A stretch of 64,000 bases of DNA from Isoalcanivorax indicus (GCF_003259185.1 NZ_QGMP01000001.1:1116001-1180000); one strand, 5' to 3'; numbered from the stretch's first letter, positions 47,834 through 57,545 are shown. Translations and numbers: made by a program. Notes: generated from the letters alone by a model not told the origin.

Positions 47834-48837
47834 TCCAGCTGTGCCAGATGCAGGGCGACATCCAGCATGCGCTGGGTGAAGCCCCATTCGTTGTCGTACC
47901 AGGCGATCACCTTGACCTGATCGCCGATCACCCGGGTCTGGGTCAGATCGGCGATGCTGGAGTGCGGGTCCTGGTTGAAATCCGAGGACACCAGCGGCTC
48001 GTCGTTGACGGCGAGAATGCCTTTCAGCGCACCCTCGGCGGCGTGTCGCAACGTGGCGTTGATGGCGTCGCGGTCGGCAGGCTTTTGCAGCACACAGTGC
48101 AGATCTACCAGGGAGACATTGAGCAGCGGGACGCGCACGGCCATGCCGTCCAGACGGCCATCCAGGTGGGGCAGGACCTTGCCGACGGCACCGGCGGCGC
48201 CGGTGCGGGTGGGGATCATGTTCACGGCGGCAGCGCGGGCGCGGTACAGGTCGCCGTGGGCCTTGTCGATCAGGTTCTGGTCGTTGGTGTAGGCGTGGAT
48301 GGTGGTCATCTGCCCGGACACCAGGCCGAAGGCGTCGTCCAGAACCTTGACCAGGGGCGCCAGGCAGTTGGTGGTGCAGCTGGCATTGGAAATCAGGGTG
48401 TGGTCGCTGTGCAGCGTGTCGTGGTTGACGCCGTAAACGACCATGGCATCGGCATCGCTGACCGGGTAGGCGGCCAGTACGCGGCGGGCACCGGCCTGGC
48501 GATGCCCGGCGAGTTTGGCGGCGCTCTTCAGGCGGCCGGAGCATTCCAGCACCAGGTCCACCTGCATGGCCTGCCAGGGCAGGGCGGCGGGGTCGGTCTC
48601 GGCCAGGCAGCGTACCGGGGCGCTGTCGCCGATCTGCAGCATGTCGTCCTGTTGCGTCACCGGCACGCGGAAGCGGCCATGGGTGGTGTCATGGCGCAGC
48701 AGATGGGCCAGCATCTCGGGGGATACCGGGTCGTTGATGGCCACCAGCTGCAGTGAATCCTGCAGGCCGCGCTCATGGATGGCCCGCACCAGGCAGCGTC
48801 CGATCCGTCCGAATCCATTGATGGCTATACGTGTCAT
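47815..48837 (-). CDS. Type I glyceraldehyde-3-phosphate (or erythrose-4-phosphate) dehydrogenase
   Basis: A 340-residue protein from ATG 48837 (MTRIAINGFGRIGRCLVRAI, NAD-binding). The catalytic Cys154 lies in SNASCTTNCLAP. TTIHAYTNDQNLIDKAHGDL and NMIPTRTGAAGAVGKVLPHL are as in GAPDH, while AHLLRHDTTHGRF and VYGVNHDTL are reminiscent of Epd. C-terminal VKVIAWYDNEWGFTQRMLDV is conserved. It would oxidise glyceraldehyde-3-phosphate or erythrose-4-phosphate with NAD(P). The neighbouring gene is convergent and the 4.5S RNA is divergent, so it is likely monocistronic. Confidence 0.9.
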   Translation of the reverse strand: MTRIAINGFGRIGRCLVRAIHERGLQDSLQLVAINDPVSPEMLAHLLRHDTTHGRFRVPVTQQDDMLQIGDSAPVRCLAETDPAALPWQAMQVDLVLECSGRLKSAAKLAGHRQAGARRVLAAYPVSDADAMVVYGVNHDTLHSDHTLISNASCTTNCLAPLVKVLDDAFGLVSGQMTTIHAYTNDQNLIDKAHGDLYRARAAAVNMIPTRTGAAGAVGKVLPHLDGRLDGMAVRVPLLNVSLVDLHCVLQKPADRDAINATLRHAAEGALKGILAVNDEPLVSSDFNQDPHSSIADLTQTRVIGDQVKVIAWYDNEWGFTQRMLDVALHLAQLDQKNGL

Positions 48838-48965
48838 GCGGGTCTCCTCCAGTGACCTCCATCCTGCGACGCGCCCCCGGCGCTTGCAACCTGCGCGTCC
48901 ATTCGCCACAATGCCGCCCGCTTGTCCCAGGGTCGCAAGACCGCAGTCGGTGGCAGGCGTTTAAT

Positions 48966-49075
<110 letters not shown>

Positions 49076-49136
49076 TCCATTTCAGGGCCCTGCCCGTGGT
49101 AGCATTGGCGTTTGCTATTCGACACGGCCGCTGTTC

Positions 49137-51005
49137 ATGACCTATCAGGTACTTGCCCGTAAATACCGCCCCCGGACCTTCGACGAGTTGATCGGTCAGG
49201 AGCATGTCTCGCGTGCGCTGTCCCATGCGCTCGATCAGGACCGCCTGCATCATGCCTATCTGTTCACCGGCACCCGTGGCTGCGGCAAGACCACCATTGC
49301 CCGCATCCTGGCCAAATGCCTGAACTGCGAGCAGGGCGTCAGTGCCCAGCCCTGCGGTGTCTGCGACAGTTGCCGGGAAATTGCCGAGAATCGCTTTGTC
49401 GATCTGATCGAGGTGGATGCCGCCAGCCGGACCAAGGTGGAGGACACCCGCGAGTTGCTCGATAACGTCCAGTACGCGCCGACGCGCGGCCGCTACAAGG
49501 TCTACCTGATCGATGAAGTGCACATGCTCTCGGCGCACAGCTTCAATGCACTGCTGAAGACGCTGGAAGAGCCGCCGCCGCATGTGAAGTTCCTGCTCGC
49601 CACCACTGATCCGCAGAAGCTGCCGGTGACCATCCTGTCGCGTTGCCTGCAGTTCAACCTCAAGGCGCTGCCCGCCGAACGCATTGCCACGCACCTGCAG
49701 GCGTTGCTGGAACGGGAGATGATTCCGTTCGAGGCGCCGGCCCTGAGCCAGATCGGTCGTGCGGCGCGCGGTTCCATGCGCGACGCCCTGAGCCTGACGG
49801 ACCAGGCCATTGCCTTCAGTGGTGAGCAGCTCAGTGAGACCGCCGTCAGCCAGATGCTGGGTACCGTGGACCGCGCCCATGTGCTGACACTGCTGCGGGC
49901 GCTCGCCGCCGGGGAGGCAGCGGGGCTGCTGGAGGCGCTGGATACCGTGGCCGAGCAGAGCCCGGACGAATTGTCGTTGCTGGATGAACTGATCAGCACC
50001 CTGCACCGGCTGGCGGTGGCGCAGGTGGTGCCCGGCCGCGAGACCGAGGCCGCCGTGAGCGAGCTGGCCAGCCAGTTTCAGGCGGAGCCATTGCAATTGT
50101 TCTACGATGTGGCGGTGCGTGGCCGCCGTGATTTGCCCGAGGTGCCGGACGCCCGTGCCGGGCTGGAAATGATCCTGTTGCGTATGCTGCTGTTCAGCCC
50201 GCAGGGGGTCATCGGTGACGGGCCAGCCGAGGCGGTGCCTGCGGCAAAAAAGCCCACTGAGCCGGCGCTGAGCGCCGCCGCCCCGGCTCAGGCGTCACCG
50301 CAGGCTCAGGCGCCCTCGGCGCCCGCACAGACGGCGTCTGCCATGCCTGCCACGGCGGCGATGCAGCAGGCGCCCGTACACGGCGCGGCGCAGGCGGACG
50401 TCCAGGTTGCCCCCCGGGAGCACGACGCCGATACCCGTCCTGTGGCCCGCGCCCAGGCTGACGGCCGCGCTGACAACCGTGCCGAGACCCGGACAGCGCC
50501 TGCGGCAGCGGCGCTGTCCGTGGCGGAGGCCTCACCGCATGAGGCCCCAGCGGCCCAGGCGCTGGAGAATGCCAGCGGCGGTGCGGCGCGCAAGGATCCG
50601 GCCGCCTGGTGGGCGCAGTTGGTGGAACGTCTGGATATCGAGGGCGTGGTGCGCAATCTGGCCCGCAACTGCGTGCTGGTGGGGCGTACCGAGAATCGCT
50701 GGCATATGGCGCTGCGCTCCGGGCATCAGGTGCTGGCCAGCCGTGAACGCATTGCCTCACTGGAGGCGAGCCTGACGGATTACCTGGGCCGCCCGGTCAG
50801 CCTGGATATCCAGGTGGACGACGGCGCCAGCGATACGCCCGACGAGCTGGCCGCCCGGCGCCAGCGCAAGCGCCTGGAAGACGCTCGCGAGGCGCTGCAT
50901 AACGACGCCATTGTGCGTGAACTGATGACAACCTTTGCCGCGCGGCTCGATGATGATTCCATCGAGCCCGCCGCCCCGGCCCAGGAGAGCCCCCATGGAC
51001 TTTGA
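49137..51005 (+). CDS. dnaX: DNA polymerase III subunits tau and gamma
   Basis: A 622-residue tau protein. It begins [20 protein letters not shown]. Walker A is GTRGCGKT at 45-52, zinc ligands are in [19 protein letters not shown], and Walker B is [20 protein letters not shown], with the sensor [20 protein letters not shown]. An alanine/proline-rich linker follows residue 370, then the tau-specific domain ([20 protein letters not shown]). A slip site in the linker gives the shorter gamma. It loads the beta clamp and links polymerase to helicase. ybaB begins inside its 3' end and recR follows. Confidence 0.96.
   Translation: MTYQVLARKYRPRTFDELIGQEHVSRALSHALDQDRLHHAYLFTGTRGCGKTTIARILAKCLNCEQGVSAQPCGVCDSCREIAENRFVDLIEVDAASRTKVEDTRELLDNVQYAPTRGRYKVYLIDEVHMLSAHSFNALLKTLEEPPPHVKFLLATTDPQKLPVTILSRCLQFNLKALPAERIATHLQALLEREMIPFEAPALSQIGRAARGSMRDALSLTDQAIAFSGEQLSETAVSQMLGTVDRAHVLTLLRALAAGEAAGLLEALDTVAEQSPDELSLLDELISTLHRLAVAQVVPGRETEAAVSELASQFQAEPLQLFYDVAVRGRRDLPEVPDARAGLEMILLRMLLFSPQGVIGDGPAEAVPAAKKPTEPALSAAAPAQASPQAQAPSAPAQTASAMPATAAMQQAPVHGAAQADVQVAPREHDADTRPVARAQADGRADNRAETRTAPAAAALSVAEASPHEAPAAQALENASGGAARKDPAAWWAQLVERLDIEGVVRNLARNCVLVGRTENRWHMALRSGHQVLASRERIASLEASLTDYLGRPVSLDIQVDDGASDTPDELAARRQRKRLEDAREALHNDAIVRELMTTFAARLDDDSIEPAAPAQESPHGL
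50246..50252 (+). promoter_or_regulatory. Programmed -1 frameshift site in dnaX (gamma subunit)
   Basis: A AAA AAG occurs in frame (GCA AAA AAG). After -1 slipping the reading is AAA GCC CAC TGA, so a gamma protein of about 374 residues ends at 50260. The same heptamer makes gamma in E. coli. A short stem GGCGC-TGA-GCGCC follows at 50264-50276. Confidence 0.85.
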
Positions 51006-51315
51006 CATGAACAACCTGATGAAACAGGCGCAGGCCATGCAGGAACGCATGAAGCAGATGCAGGAAGAGGTGGCGCGCGCCGAAGTCACCGGTGAAGCCG
51101 GTGCTGGCATGGTCAAGGTGACCATGAATGGGCGCCATGATGTGCGCAAGGTCGAGATCGACCCGTCGCTGATGACGGAAGACAAGGACATGCTGGAAGA
51201 CCTGCTCGCCGCCGCCGTCAACGACGCCGTGCGCCGGGTGGAATCGCAGCAGCAGGAAAAGATGTCCAGCCTGACCGCCGGGATGCCGATTCCGCCCGGT
51301 TTCAAACTGTTCTGA
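50995..51315 (+). CDS. ybaB: YbaB/EbfC family nucleoid-associated protein
   Basis: A 106-residue protein beginning [20 protein letters not shown] and continuing [20 protein letters not shown], with [20 protein letters not shown] and [18 protein letters not shown] at the end. This is the complete YbaB/EbfC pattern. It binds DNA as a tweezer-like dimer. The ATG at 50995 lies within the last codons of dnaX, and recR starts 10 bases after the stop, the standard dnaX-ybaB-recR order. Confidence 0.95.
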   Translation: MDFDMNNLMKQAQAMQERMKQMQEEVARAEVTGEAGAGMVKVTMNGRHDVRKVEIDPSLMTEDKDMLEDLLAAAVNDAVRRVESQQQEKMSSLTAGMPIPPGFKLF

Positions 51316-51325
51316 GCCGCTCCCC

Positions 51326-51928
51326 ATGAAGCACGCGCCGCTGGTCCAGCAACTCATCACCGCCTTCACCTGCCTGCCGGGTGTGGGGCCGCGTTCGGCC
51401 CAGCGGATGGCCTACAGTCTGCTGGAGCGCAATCGCGAGGGCGGCCTGCAACTGGCCGAGGCGCTCACCGGCGCCATGGAAGGCGTGCAACAGTGCCGTC
51501 GCTGTCGCAATTTTGCGGAAGACGACCTGTGCCCGGTATGCACCGACGAGCGCCGTGATCAGGCGCTGGTGTGTGTGGTCGCGTCGCCCGCGGACGTGCT
51601 GGCCATCGAGCAGGCCGGGGAATATCGCGGCCGCTATTTCGTCCTGATGGGGCACCTGTCGCCCATCGACGGCATCGGCCCGCGCCAGATCGGTCTGGAC
51701 CTGCTGGAACAGCAGATCCAGAGCGGTGAGATCAGCGAAATCATCCTTGCCACGGGCACCACGGTGGAGGGTGAAGCTACCGCCCATTACATTCTCGACA
51801 TGGTCGAAGGCACCCCCATCGTTGTCACCCGCATCGCCCAGGGCGTACCCATGGGCGGCGATCTGGAGTTTGTCGACGGCGCCACTCTGGCCCACGCCCT
51901 GCGTGGCCGCCGCCAACTCGAACGTTGA
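51326..51928 (+). CDS. recR: Recombination mediator RecR
   Basis: A 200-residue protein of the usual length. It has the N-terminal helix-hairpin-helix ([20 protein letters not shown]), a four-Cys zinc finger (C57, C60, C69, C72 in [18 protein letters not shown]), a Toprim domain ([37 protein letters not shown]) and the C-terminal strand [20 protein letters not shown]. It works with RecO and RecF to load RecA on gapped DNA. Last gene of the dnaX operon. Confidence 0.96.
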   Translation: MKHAPLVQQLITAFTCLPGVGPRSAQRMAYSLLERNREGGLQLAEALTGAMEGVQQCRRCRNFAEDDLCPVCTDERRDQALVCVVASPADVLAIEQAGEYRGRYFVLMGHLSPIDGIGPRQIGLDLLEQQIQSGEISEIILATGTTVEGEATAHYILDMVEGTPIVVTRIAQGVPMGGDLEFVDGATLAHALRGRRQLER

Positions 51929-51971
51929 GTCCTCCCTGAAAACAACCGTGGCTGTACTCTCGGGTCTTGCT

Positions 51972-51991
51972 TACCAAGCGCTTGCTTGGTA
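51972..51991. promoter_or_regulatory. Imperfect palindrome, candidate TetR-type operator
   Basis: TACCAAGCGCTTGCTTGGTA, 28 bases before the acyl-CoA dehydrogenase start, has complementary outer arms TACCAAGC/GCTTGGTA. Such CAAGC/GCTTG palindromes are common TetR-family operators ahead of fatty-acid genes. The matching regulator is not in this window. Confidence 0.5.
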
Positions 51992-52018
51992 GCGTTCCCT
52001 CATTCTTTGGGAGGACCC

Positions 52019-53167
52019 ATGACAACAGCACTCGACTACTTCAACGATACCCACCGCATGGTGCGGGAAACCGTGCGCCGCTTTGTAGAGCGCGAAATAC
52101 TGCCGTTCATTGACGAGTGGGAAGAGGCGGGCAGCTTCCCCCGCGAGCTGTATGGCAAGGCGGCTGAGGCCGGTCTGCTGGGCATCGGCCACCCGGAAGC
52201 GCTGGGCGGTGCCGGCGAGCAGGATGTGTTCATGAAAGTGGCCGCCTCGGAAGAGCTGATGCGCTGCACCTCCGGGGGGCTGGTGGCCAGCCTGGGCTCA
52301 CTGGACATCGGCCTGCCGCCGGTGTGGAAGTGGGGCAGCGAGGAAATGAAGCAGCGCGTGGTGCCGGAGGTGCTGGCCGGGCGCAAGATTGCCGCGCTGG
52401 CGATTACCGAGCCGGGCGGTGGCTCGGATGTGGCCAACCTGCGTACGCGCGCCGTGCGTGACGGCGACCATTATGTCGTCAATGGCAGCAAGACCTTTAT
52501 CACCTCCGGCGTGCGTGCCGATTACTACACGGTCGCCGTGCGCACCGGCGAGCCCGGCTTCGGCGGCGTCAGCCTGCTGCTGATCGAAAAGGACACCCCG
52601 GGGTTCACGGTGGGCCGCAACCTGAAGAAGATGGGCTGGTGGGCCAGTGATACGGCCGAGCTGTTTTTCGAGGATTGCCGTGTACCGGAGGCCAATCTGA
52701 TCGGCCCGGAGAACGGCGGCTTTTTCTGCATCATGACCAACTTCCAGATGGAGCGATTGATGCTGTGCGTGATGGCCAACACCACCGCCCAGCTGGCGCT
52801 GGACGAAGCCATGGCCTGGGCCAAGGACCGCAAGGCGTTCGGTCGCAGCCTGAGTGGCTTCCAGGTGACCCGCCACAAGCTGGCGGAGATGGCCACCCAG
52901 GTGGAAATCAGCCGTGAGTACACATACCGCATTGCTGCCCGTATCCAGAACGGGGAAAACGTGATCCGGGAAATTTCCATGGCCAAGAACTTTGCCACCA
53001 ATGTCTCTGACAAGGTGACCTATGATGCCGTGCAATTGTTCGGCGGTATGGGCTTCATGCGCGAGAGCAAGGTGGAGCGGCTGTATCGCGACAACCGCAT
53101 TCTGTCCATTGGCGGCGGCACCTATGAAATCATGAATGAGGTGATTGCCAAGCAGATTGGCCTGTAA
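52019..53167 (+). CDS. Acyl-CoA dehydrogenase, short (FAD-dependent) type
   Basis: A 382-residue protein with GGGAGG before ATG 52019. It contains LDYFNDTHRMVRETVRRFVE, the signature ALAITEPGGGSDVANLRTRA for FAD binding, WWASDTAELFFEDCRVPEAN and the second signature QLFGGMGFMRESKVERLYRD. Length and motifs place it among short- to medium/long-chain acyl-CoA dehydrogenases that pass electrons to ETF. Unlike FadE it has no membrane anchor. A palindrome upstream suggests control by a TetR-type regulator, and a strong terminator follows. Confidence 0.93.
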   Translation: MTTALDYFNDTHRMVRETVRRFVEREILPFIDEWEEAGSFPRELYGKAAEAGLLGIGHPEALGGAGEQDVFMKVAASEELMRCTSGGLVASLGSLDIGLPPVWKWGSEEMKQRVVPEVLAGRKIAALAITEPGGGSDVANLRTRAVRDGDHYVVNGSKTFITSGVRADYYTVAVRTGEPGFGGVSLLLIEKDTPGFTVGRNLKKMGWWASDTAELFFEDCRVPEANLIGPENGGFFCIMTNFQMERLMLCVMANTTAQLALDEAMAWAKDRKAFGRSLSGFQVTRHKLAEMATQVEISREYTYRIAARIQNGENVIREISMAKNFATNVSDKVTYDAVQLFGGMGFMRESKVERLYRDNRILSIGGGTYEIMNEVIAKQIGL

Positions 53168-53183
53168 CGCGCCAGCCAGGCAT

Positions 53184-53216
53184 AAAAAAACGCCGGCATT
53201 CCTGCCGGCGTTTTTT
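53184..53216. terminator. Bidirectional intrinsic terminator
   Basis: AAAAAAACGCCGGCA, a 4-base loop and TGCCGGCGTTTTTT form a strong stem with A and T runs, in the gap between the convergent acyl-CoA dehydrogenase and solute-binding genes. Confidence 0.95.
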
Positions 53217-53237
53217 CGGGTCTTGTCGGAACGGACT

Positions 53238-54245
53238 TTATTCGACGGGGTTGGTGCACTCCCCGCGGGTATTATCAAAACGACAGCGAATACGGCGCTG
53301 CAAGGTCAGCATTTCCGGGCTGTAGTGGCCTTTTTCCCGCAGATCAATGCGCGCTTCCTGCATCATGTCCTCGTACTCGGCCTTGTCTTCCTCCGGAATT
53401 TCCACAAACCATTTCGGGTCGATGGCTGAGGCCTCGGCATTCAGCACGTCAAGAATGGCATCGAAGTTATCGAAAAAATACTCGCGGGATTTCTGCGCAA
53501 TGTCTGCCGGGATACGGCTGCTGCGGGCCACCAACTGCACGGTGATCTGTGCCAGCGGGTAGTTGATGATGCCGCCATCGGGTGACAGGCCGCGATACAG
53601 CTCCAGAGCGCTGTAGGTGGCCAGGGGCGCGGCGATGACATCCACCACACCGTTGTTGAAACGGTTGGAGAAGTTGGTCAGGTCCGACAGGACCGGCGTA
53701 GCGCCGATCTGGCTGACCAGCTCGGCCTGGGTGGGGTCGAACTCCAGCACCGCGACCCGTTTGCCAGCGGCTCGCGACAGCGTGTTGATCTCGCGATCAT
53801 TGACGAACACATAGGCCGCCCCGGCCGGAGCGACACCCATGACGGTGTAGCTGCCCGTTGCCATTCTTTCGGCACTGCTCGGGTGCGCCAGCACCTGCAT
53901 GACCATGCGCATATGCTCGAAATCGGGGATGCCGCCAATGGAGTCCACGGTGCCGGCGAAGCGGTTGAAGTTGCGTGTGCGGATGCCGGTAATCAGGCCG
54001 GCATCACAGATTCCGGCCTGGAGGTCCTCGGACACGATGGCTTCGTTGGTGTAGGGCACCAGTTCGGCACGCAGGCCCCAGCTCAGGGCGTCGGTGCGCC
54101 AGTCGCGCATGGCCTGCATGATGGGGCCGGCATTACCGGCGATATCGAAAACGCAGATTTTCCGGGTGATGGGCTCGTTGGCGGCCGCCGTCATGGTCGT
54201 GCTCACCAGAAGCAGGCCCGCCAGGGCACTGAATACCTTTTTCAT
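53238..54245 (-). CDS. Periplasmic solute-binding-like protein
   Basis: A 335-residue protein with a signal peptide (KKVFSALAGLLLVSTTMTAA). The mature part has a periplasmic binding-protein pattern: RKICVFDIAGNAGPIMQAMR, LVPYTNEAIVSEDLQAGICD, then GVAPAGAAYVFVNDREINTL and RVAVLEFDPTQAELVSQIGA, with DVIAAPLATYSALELYRGLS. It resembles TRAP DctP-like or putative solute-binding (DUF6091) proteins. No transporter subunits are adjacent, so it may act alone as a lipid or small-molecule carrier. The C-terminus has a likely disulfide (RCRFDNTRGECTNPVE). Confidence 0.75.
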   Translation of the reverse strand: MKKVFSALAGLLLVSTTMTAAANEPITRKICVFDIAGNAGPIMQAMRDWRTDALSWGLRAELVPYTNEAIVSEDLQAGICDAGLITGIRTRNFNRFAGTVDSIGGIPDFEHMRMVMQVLAHPSSAERMATGSYTVMGVAPAGAAYVFVNDREINTLSRAAGKRVAVLEFDPTQAELVSQIGATPVLSDLTNFSNRFNNGVVDVIAAPLATYSALELYRGLSPDGGIINYPLAQITVQLVARSSRIPADIAQKSREYFFDNFDAILDVLNAEASAIDPKWFVEIPEEDKAEYEDMMQEARIDLREKGHYSPEMLTLQRRIRCRFDNTRGECTNPVE

Positions 54246-54377
54246 GGGGCTGTTGTCCTTATAGGGTGTTCAATTCAGCATAGCGCCTGATGTGCGGGCG
54301 GGCGAGGGCTGTACTGACACAAAGCGCCGGCGCAATGGGCAGTCGCGGTCAATGAGTGGGGCGGGCATCGGGAAGGG

Positions 54378-54408
54378 GGCAGGCCGCCCCGGGGGGGCGC
54401 GGCCTGCC
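54378..54408. terminator. Hairpin downstream of lipase 1
   Basis: GGCAGGCCGC (54378-54387) pairs perfectly with GCGGCCTGCC (54399-54408), 15 bases past the minus-strand lipase stop. Its position suits a terminator for lipase 1, though no T run is seen. Confidence 0.5.
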
Positions 54409-54422
54409 GTCAGGCGAAAGGA

Positions 54423-55346
54423 TCAGAGGCCGGCGTTACGCAGGCGGTTGGCCTGCTGGCGGAACACGGCCACAGGGCTGGTTTCAAAGATATGCCGCAG
54501 CCCCAGCAGGTGATTGACCTCGTCCAGGTGGTTCATGCGGTAGTCGTCACGAATCACATGGCCGATGCGGCTGGAGCAGCTGGCCACCAGGCCGTCATTC
54601 TTCTCACCCAGGAACACCACGGACAGCGCCGCCATGAAGGGGTCGGTCACGTCCAGCACGTTGGTCAGTGTGCGGCCGCCGCTCCAGGAGTAGTAGCGCA
54701 CGCCATTGGGGCCAACGGCCGCGCCGTTGCCGCAGTAGCTGGACGGCATGCCCTCCGGATAGTCGTTATTGAAGCGTATCGTTTCGGCGGTGGTCAGTGA
54801 GCGCAGGGCCGCGTTGATGTTCTGCGGCTGGCCGCCACCGGAAATCAGGTTGATCAGGCCGGAAAAGCTGTTGCCCAGGCCAGCGATCACGCTGCTGCTG
54901 AGCGGGATATGGTCGGACACGCCCTGGAGGATATCGGCCATGGGGGCCCCCCAGTTGACGCCCGCGACAGAGGAGACAGACGCGACCATATTGGGGTAGA
55001 CCGAGGCCACGTAACGAATGGTCGGGCCGCCATGGCTGTGGCCCATCAGGTTCACACGGCTGGCGCCGGTGGCCGCCAGAATGTCTTCCACCTGACGTGC
55101 CAGTTGCTCGCCGCGCACTTCGGTGCTGTTGGCGGCAGAGACCTGGGCGACGAAGACGGTGGCGCCGTCGCGGCGCAGTTCTTCGGGGATGCGATAGAAA
55201 TAATCGACCCCGGCAATGCTGTCGAAACCGAACAGCCCGTGGACCAGTACGATGGGGTATTGTGTCTGCGTATAGCTGGCCTGCGTGGCAAAAGGCAGTA
55301 ATGCCAGCAATGTCGTTAATAACAATTTTCGAAAGACTCCGAACAT
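54423..55346 (-). CDS. Secreted triacylglycerol lipase, family I (copy 1)
   Basis: A 307-residue protein from ATG 55346 with a signal peptide (FRKLLLTTLLALLPFATQAS). The oxyanion motif VLVHGLFGFDSIAGVDYF and the nucleophile elbow GHSHGG (Ser104) are typical of Pseudomonas-type true lipases. The Asp is likely in GEKNDGLVASC and the His in DYRMNHLDEVNHLLG. A Cys pair (SSYCGNG and ASCSSR) fits the conserved disulfide. These lipases need the membrane foldase Lif and leave by type II secretion. It is divergent from the lif gene 139 bases away and is a close paralogue of the lipase at 56589. Confidence 0.93.
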   Translation of the reverse strand: MFGVFRKLLLTTLLALLPFATQASYTQTQYPIVLVHGLFGFDSIAGVDYFYRIPEELRRDGATVFVAQVSAANSTEVRGEQLARQVEDILAATGASRVNLMGHSHGGPTIRYVASVYPNMVASVSSVAGVNWGAPMADILQGVSDHIPLSSSVIAGLGNSFSGLINLISGGGQPQNINAALRSLTTAETIRFNNDYPEGMPSSYCGNGAAVGPNGVRYYSWSGGRTLTNVLDVTDPFMAALSVVFLGEKNDGLVASCSSRIGHVIRDDYRMNHLDEVNHLLGLRHIFETSPVAVFRQQANRLRNAGL

Positions 55347-55485
55347 AGTGATGCTCTCCCTGGAGTTATTATTCGGTTTTTGCTTTAGTGTTGTAGCCAC
55401 CAAATAAGAACAGTGCCCGCAACGTGAATACAACGGGTCATTTGGCATTTTCAGACAAAAGGCCTTTCTGGCCGGGAGAATAATA

Positions 55486-56541
55486 ATGCGCAGGGTATGG
55501 ATAGCCGGTTTTTCGGCGCTCGTTGTCGCCATTCTGGCATTTGTTTTTATCGGTTTACCTGAAAAACCGGGCAGGGAAAGCAATGACCTTTCAGTCAGTA
55601 CTTATCAGTCAGAGACGGGTCGTTCACCCACCGGGCGTGATGTTACAGGCGGTAACGCTGAGGGTAACGATTTCGGTAACGAAGAGCGGTTTGCCTACTA
55701 CCTGAACCTGGCGGATGACCTGCCGCCGATGCCACGTTCACTGGACGGCACACAGGTGGACGGTGAATTACGCGCTGATGCCCATGGCAACCTGATTATC
55801 GAGCCGGACATACGGCGCGTCTTTGATTACTTCCTTTCCACCGTGGGTGAAGACGATATCGAGCAGGTGAAGGCGCGTATCGCGCTGCACCTTGCGGAGA
55901 CCCTCCCCGACAGTGCCGCGCGCCAGGCCTGGGAACTGTTCGAACGCTACGAAGCCTATGGCGCTGCCCTGGAGGCGCTGCCACAACATGATGGCACCGT
56001 GGCTGGTATGGGCGAGTCCCTCAAGCAGCGCCAGCAGCTGAGGCAGGAGTGGCTGGGTCAGAACGTGGCCGAGGCCTTCTACAGCTTCGACGATGCCTTC
56101 GATAACTACACCCTGGCGCGCATGGCGGTGCTGGAGAACGACAGCCTGGATGCCGACGAGAAGGCGGCACGCCTGCAGGCGCTGGAGGATGATCTGCCCG
56201 CGCCCCTGCGGGAGGTGCGTGAGCGCGCCAACCAGCCGGTGCGCGTGAGCCAGGATGTCGCGGCATTACGGGAGGCGGGTGCTTCCGAATATGAGATCCG
56301 TGCGGTGCGTGAGGCGGCGCTGGGGCGGGAAGCCGCTGAACGTCTTGAAGCGCTGGACCGCCAGCGTGAGCAATGGGACCGGCGTTACGCGGATTACCGT
56401 CGGGCGGTGGCCGAGATTGCCGCCAGTGGCCTGGCGCAGGAGGATCAGGAAAGGGAGGTGGCGCGCCTGCGTGAGGCGACGTTTGACGAGCAGGAACAGC
56501 GGCGCGTACAGGCGCTGGATCGAATGCAGGACGGACAGTAA
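55486..56541 (+). CDS. lifO: Lipase-specific foldase Lif
   Basis: A 351-residue protein. One N-terminal membrane helix (VWIAGFSALVVAILAFVFIG) anchors it in the inner membrane, followed by a variable linker. The conserved Lif motif RRVFDYFLSTVGE lies at residues 110-122. The rest is helical (ARIALHLAETLPDSAARQAW, LKQRQQLRQEWLGQNVAEAF), the clamp that wraps around the lipase. It folds family I lipases in the periplasm. Unusually it lies between two lipase genes and on the opposite strand to both, rather than downstream in a lipase-lif operon. Confidence 0.93.
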   Translation: MRRVWIAGFSALVVAILAFVFIGLPEKPGRESNDLSVSTYQSETGRSPTGRDVTGGNAEGNDFGNEERFAYYLNLADDLPPMPRSLDGTQVDGELRADAHGNLIIEPDIRRVFDYFLSTVGEDDIEQVKARIALHLAETLPDSAARQAWELFERYEAYGAALEALPQHDGTVAGMGESLKQRQQLRQEWLGQNVAEAFYSFDDAFDNYTLARMAVLENDSLDADEKAARLQALEDDLPAPLREVRERANQPVRVSQDVAALREAGASEYEIRAVREAALGREAAERLEALDRQREQWDRRYADYRRAVAEIAASGLAQEDQEREVARLREATFDEQEQRRVQALDRMQDGQ

Positions 56542-56588
56542 TCAGATGGCGGGAACGTTCCCCGAGACGCTCCCGCCGCATGCGGCCC

Positions 56589-57545
56589 TTACAGGCCGGC
56601 GTTCTTCAGGCGGTTGGCCTGCTGACGGTACACGGTCAGCGGGTCAGTGCTGAACCAGGCCGTCAGGCCCAATGCCTGGTTGACCTCATCGAAGTGATTC
56701 TGGTTGTAGTCCGTGCGCAGCACGCGCCCCAGGTGTGCCGAGCAGGCTGCCACCAGGCCGTCATTCGGTTCATCGAAAGCGGTGGCGGTGGCCAGTACCA
56801 GATAATCGAACGGGTCGAACGGGTTGGTGTAGATACCCGTGCCGCTCCAGGAGTAATAACGCACGCCGTTTGCGCCCACTTCCTGCCCTTCACCGCAATA
56901 CTCGGTCGGCATGCCTTCCGGGTACTGGGCGTTGAACGCCAGTGAACCGTCGGTGCTCAGATCATGGATGCTGGCGTCCAGGTCCTGAGGCAGGTCGCTG
57001 CCGCCGGCTGCCCAGCTGATCATGGTGGCAAAGGCTTCACCGATCCCCTTCACGAATGGATCGGCTGCGCCGCCCTGAATGTATTCGATGTAATTGTCGG
57101 CCACCGGGGTGCCCCAGTTGACGCCGGCAACACTGCTCACCGAAGCGACCATTTGCGGATACACGGACGCCACATAACGCGCGGTGGGGCCACCGTGACT
57201 GTGGCCGATGATGTTGACACGTTGTGCGCCGGAGGCAGCCAGAATGTCCTCGATCTGACGTGCCGCCTGTTCACCACGAATCTCGGTGCTGTTCAGCGCC
57301 GACACCTGCAGCGTATAAACCTCGGCACCACTGCTGGCCAGTTCCTCGGCAACCTTGTAGAAATAATCGACGCCGAGAATATTGTCGAAACCGAACATGC
57401 CATGCACCAGCACGATCGGATACTGCGTCTGGGTGTAGGTGTCGCGGCCGAACAGGCGATCCCAGAAACTCGCATGGGCCGACAGACTTGTCATGGCCAC
57501 TACCAGCGCAATCATGCTGGCGATCAAACGTGATGTCATTTTCAT
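56589..57545 (-). CDS. Secreted triacylglycerol lipase, family I (copy 2)
   Basis: A 318-residue protein from ATG 57545 with GAGGA upstream. Signal peptide RLIASMIALVVAMTSLSAHA. The oxyanion motif is VLVHGMFGFDNILGVDYFYK, and the nucleophile Ser116 lies in IIGHSHGGPTARYV. Asp and His are likely in EPNDGLVAACSAH and YNQNHFDEVNQALG, and Cys residues match copy 1. It is closely similar to the lipase at 54423 throughout, including the C-terminal VYRQQANRLKNAGL, so the two arose by duplication. It is convergent with lif. Confidence 0.93.
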   Translation of the reverse strand: MKMTSRLIASMIALVVAMTSLSAHASFWDRLFGRDTYTQTQYPIVLVHGMFGFDNILGVDYFYKVAEELASSGAEVYTLQVSALNSTEIRGEQAARQIEDILAASGAQRVNIIGHSHGGPTARYVASVYPQMVASVSSVAGVNWGTPVADNYIEYIQGGAADPFVKGIGEAFATMISWAAGGSDLPQDLDASIHDLSTDGSLAFNAQYPEGMPTEYCGEGQEVGANGVRYYSWSGTGIYTNPFDPFDYLVLATATAFDEPNDGLVAACSAHLGRVLRTDYNQNHFDEVNQALGLTAWFSTDPLTVYRQQANRLKNAGL

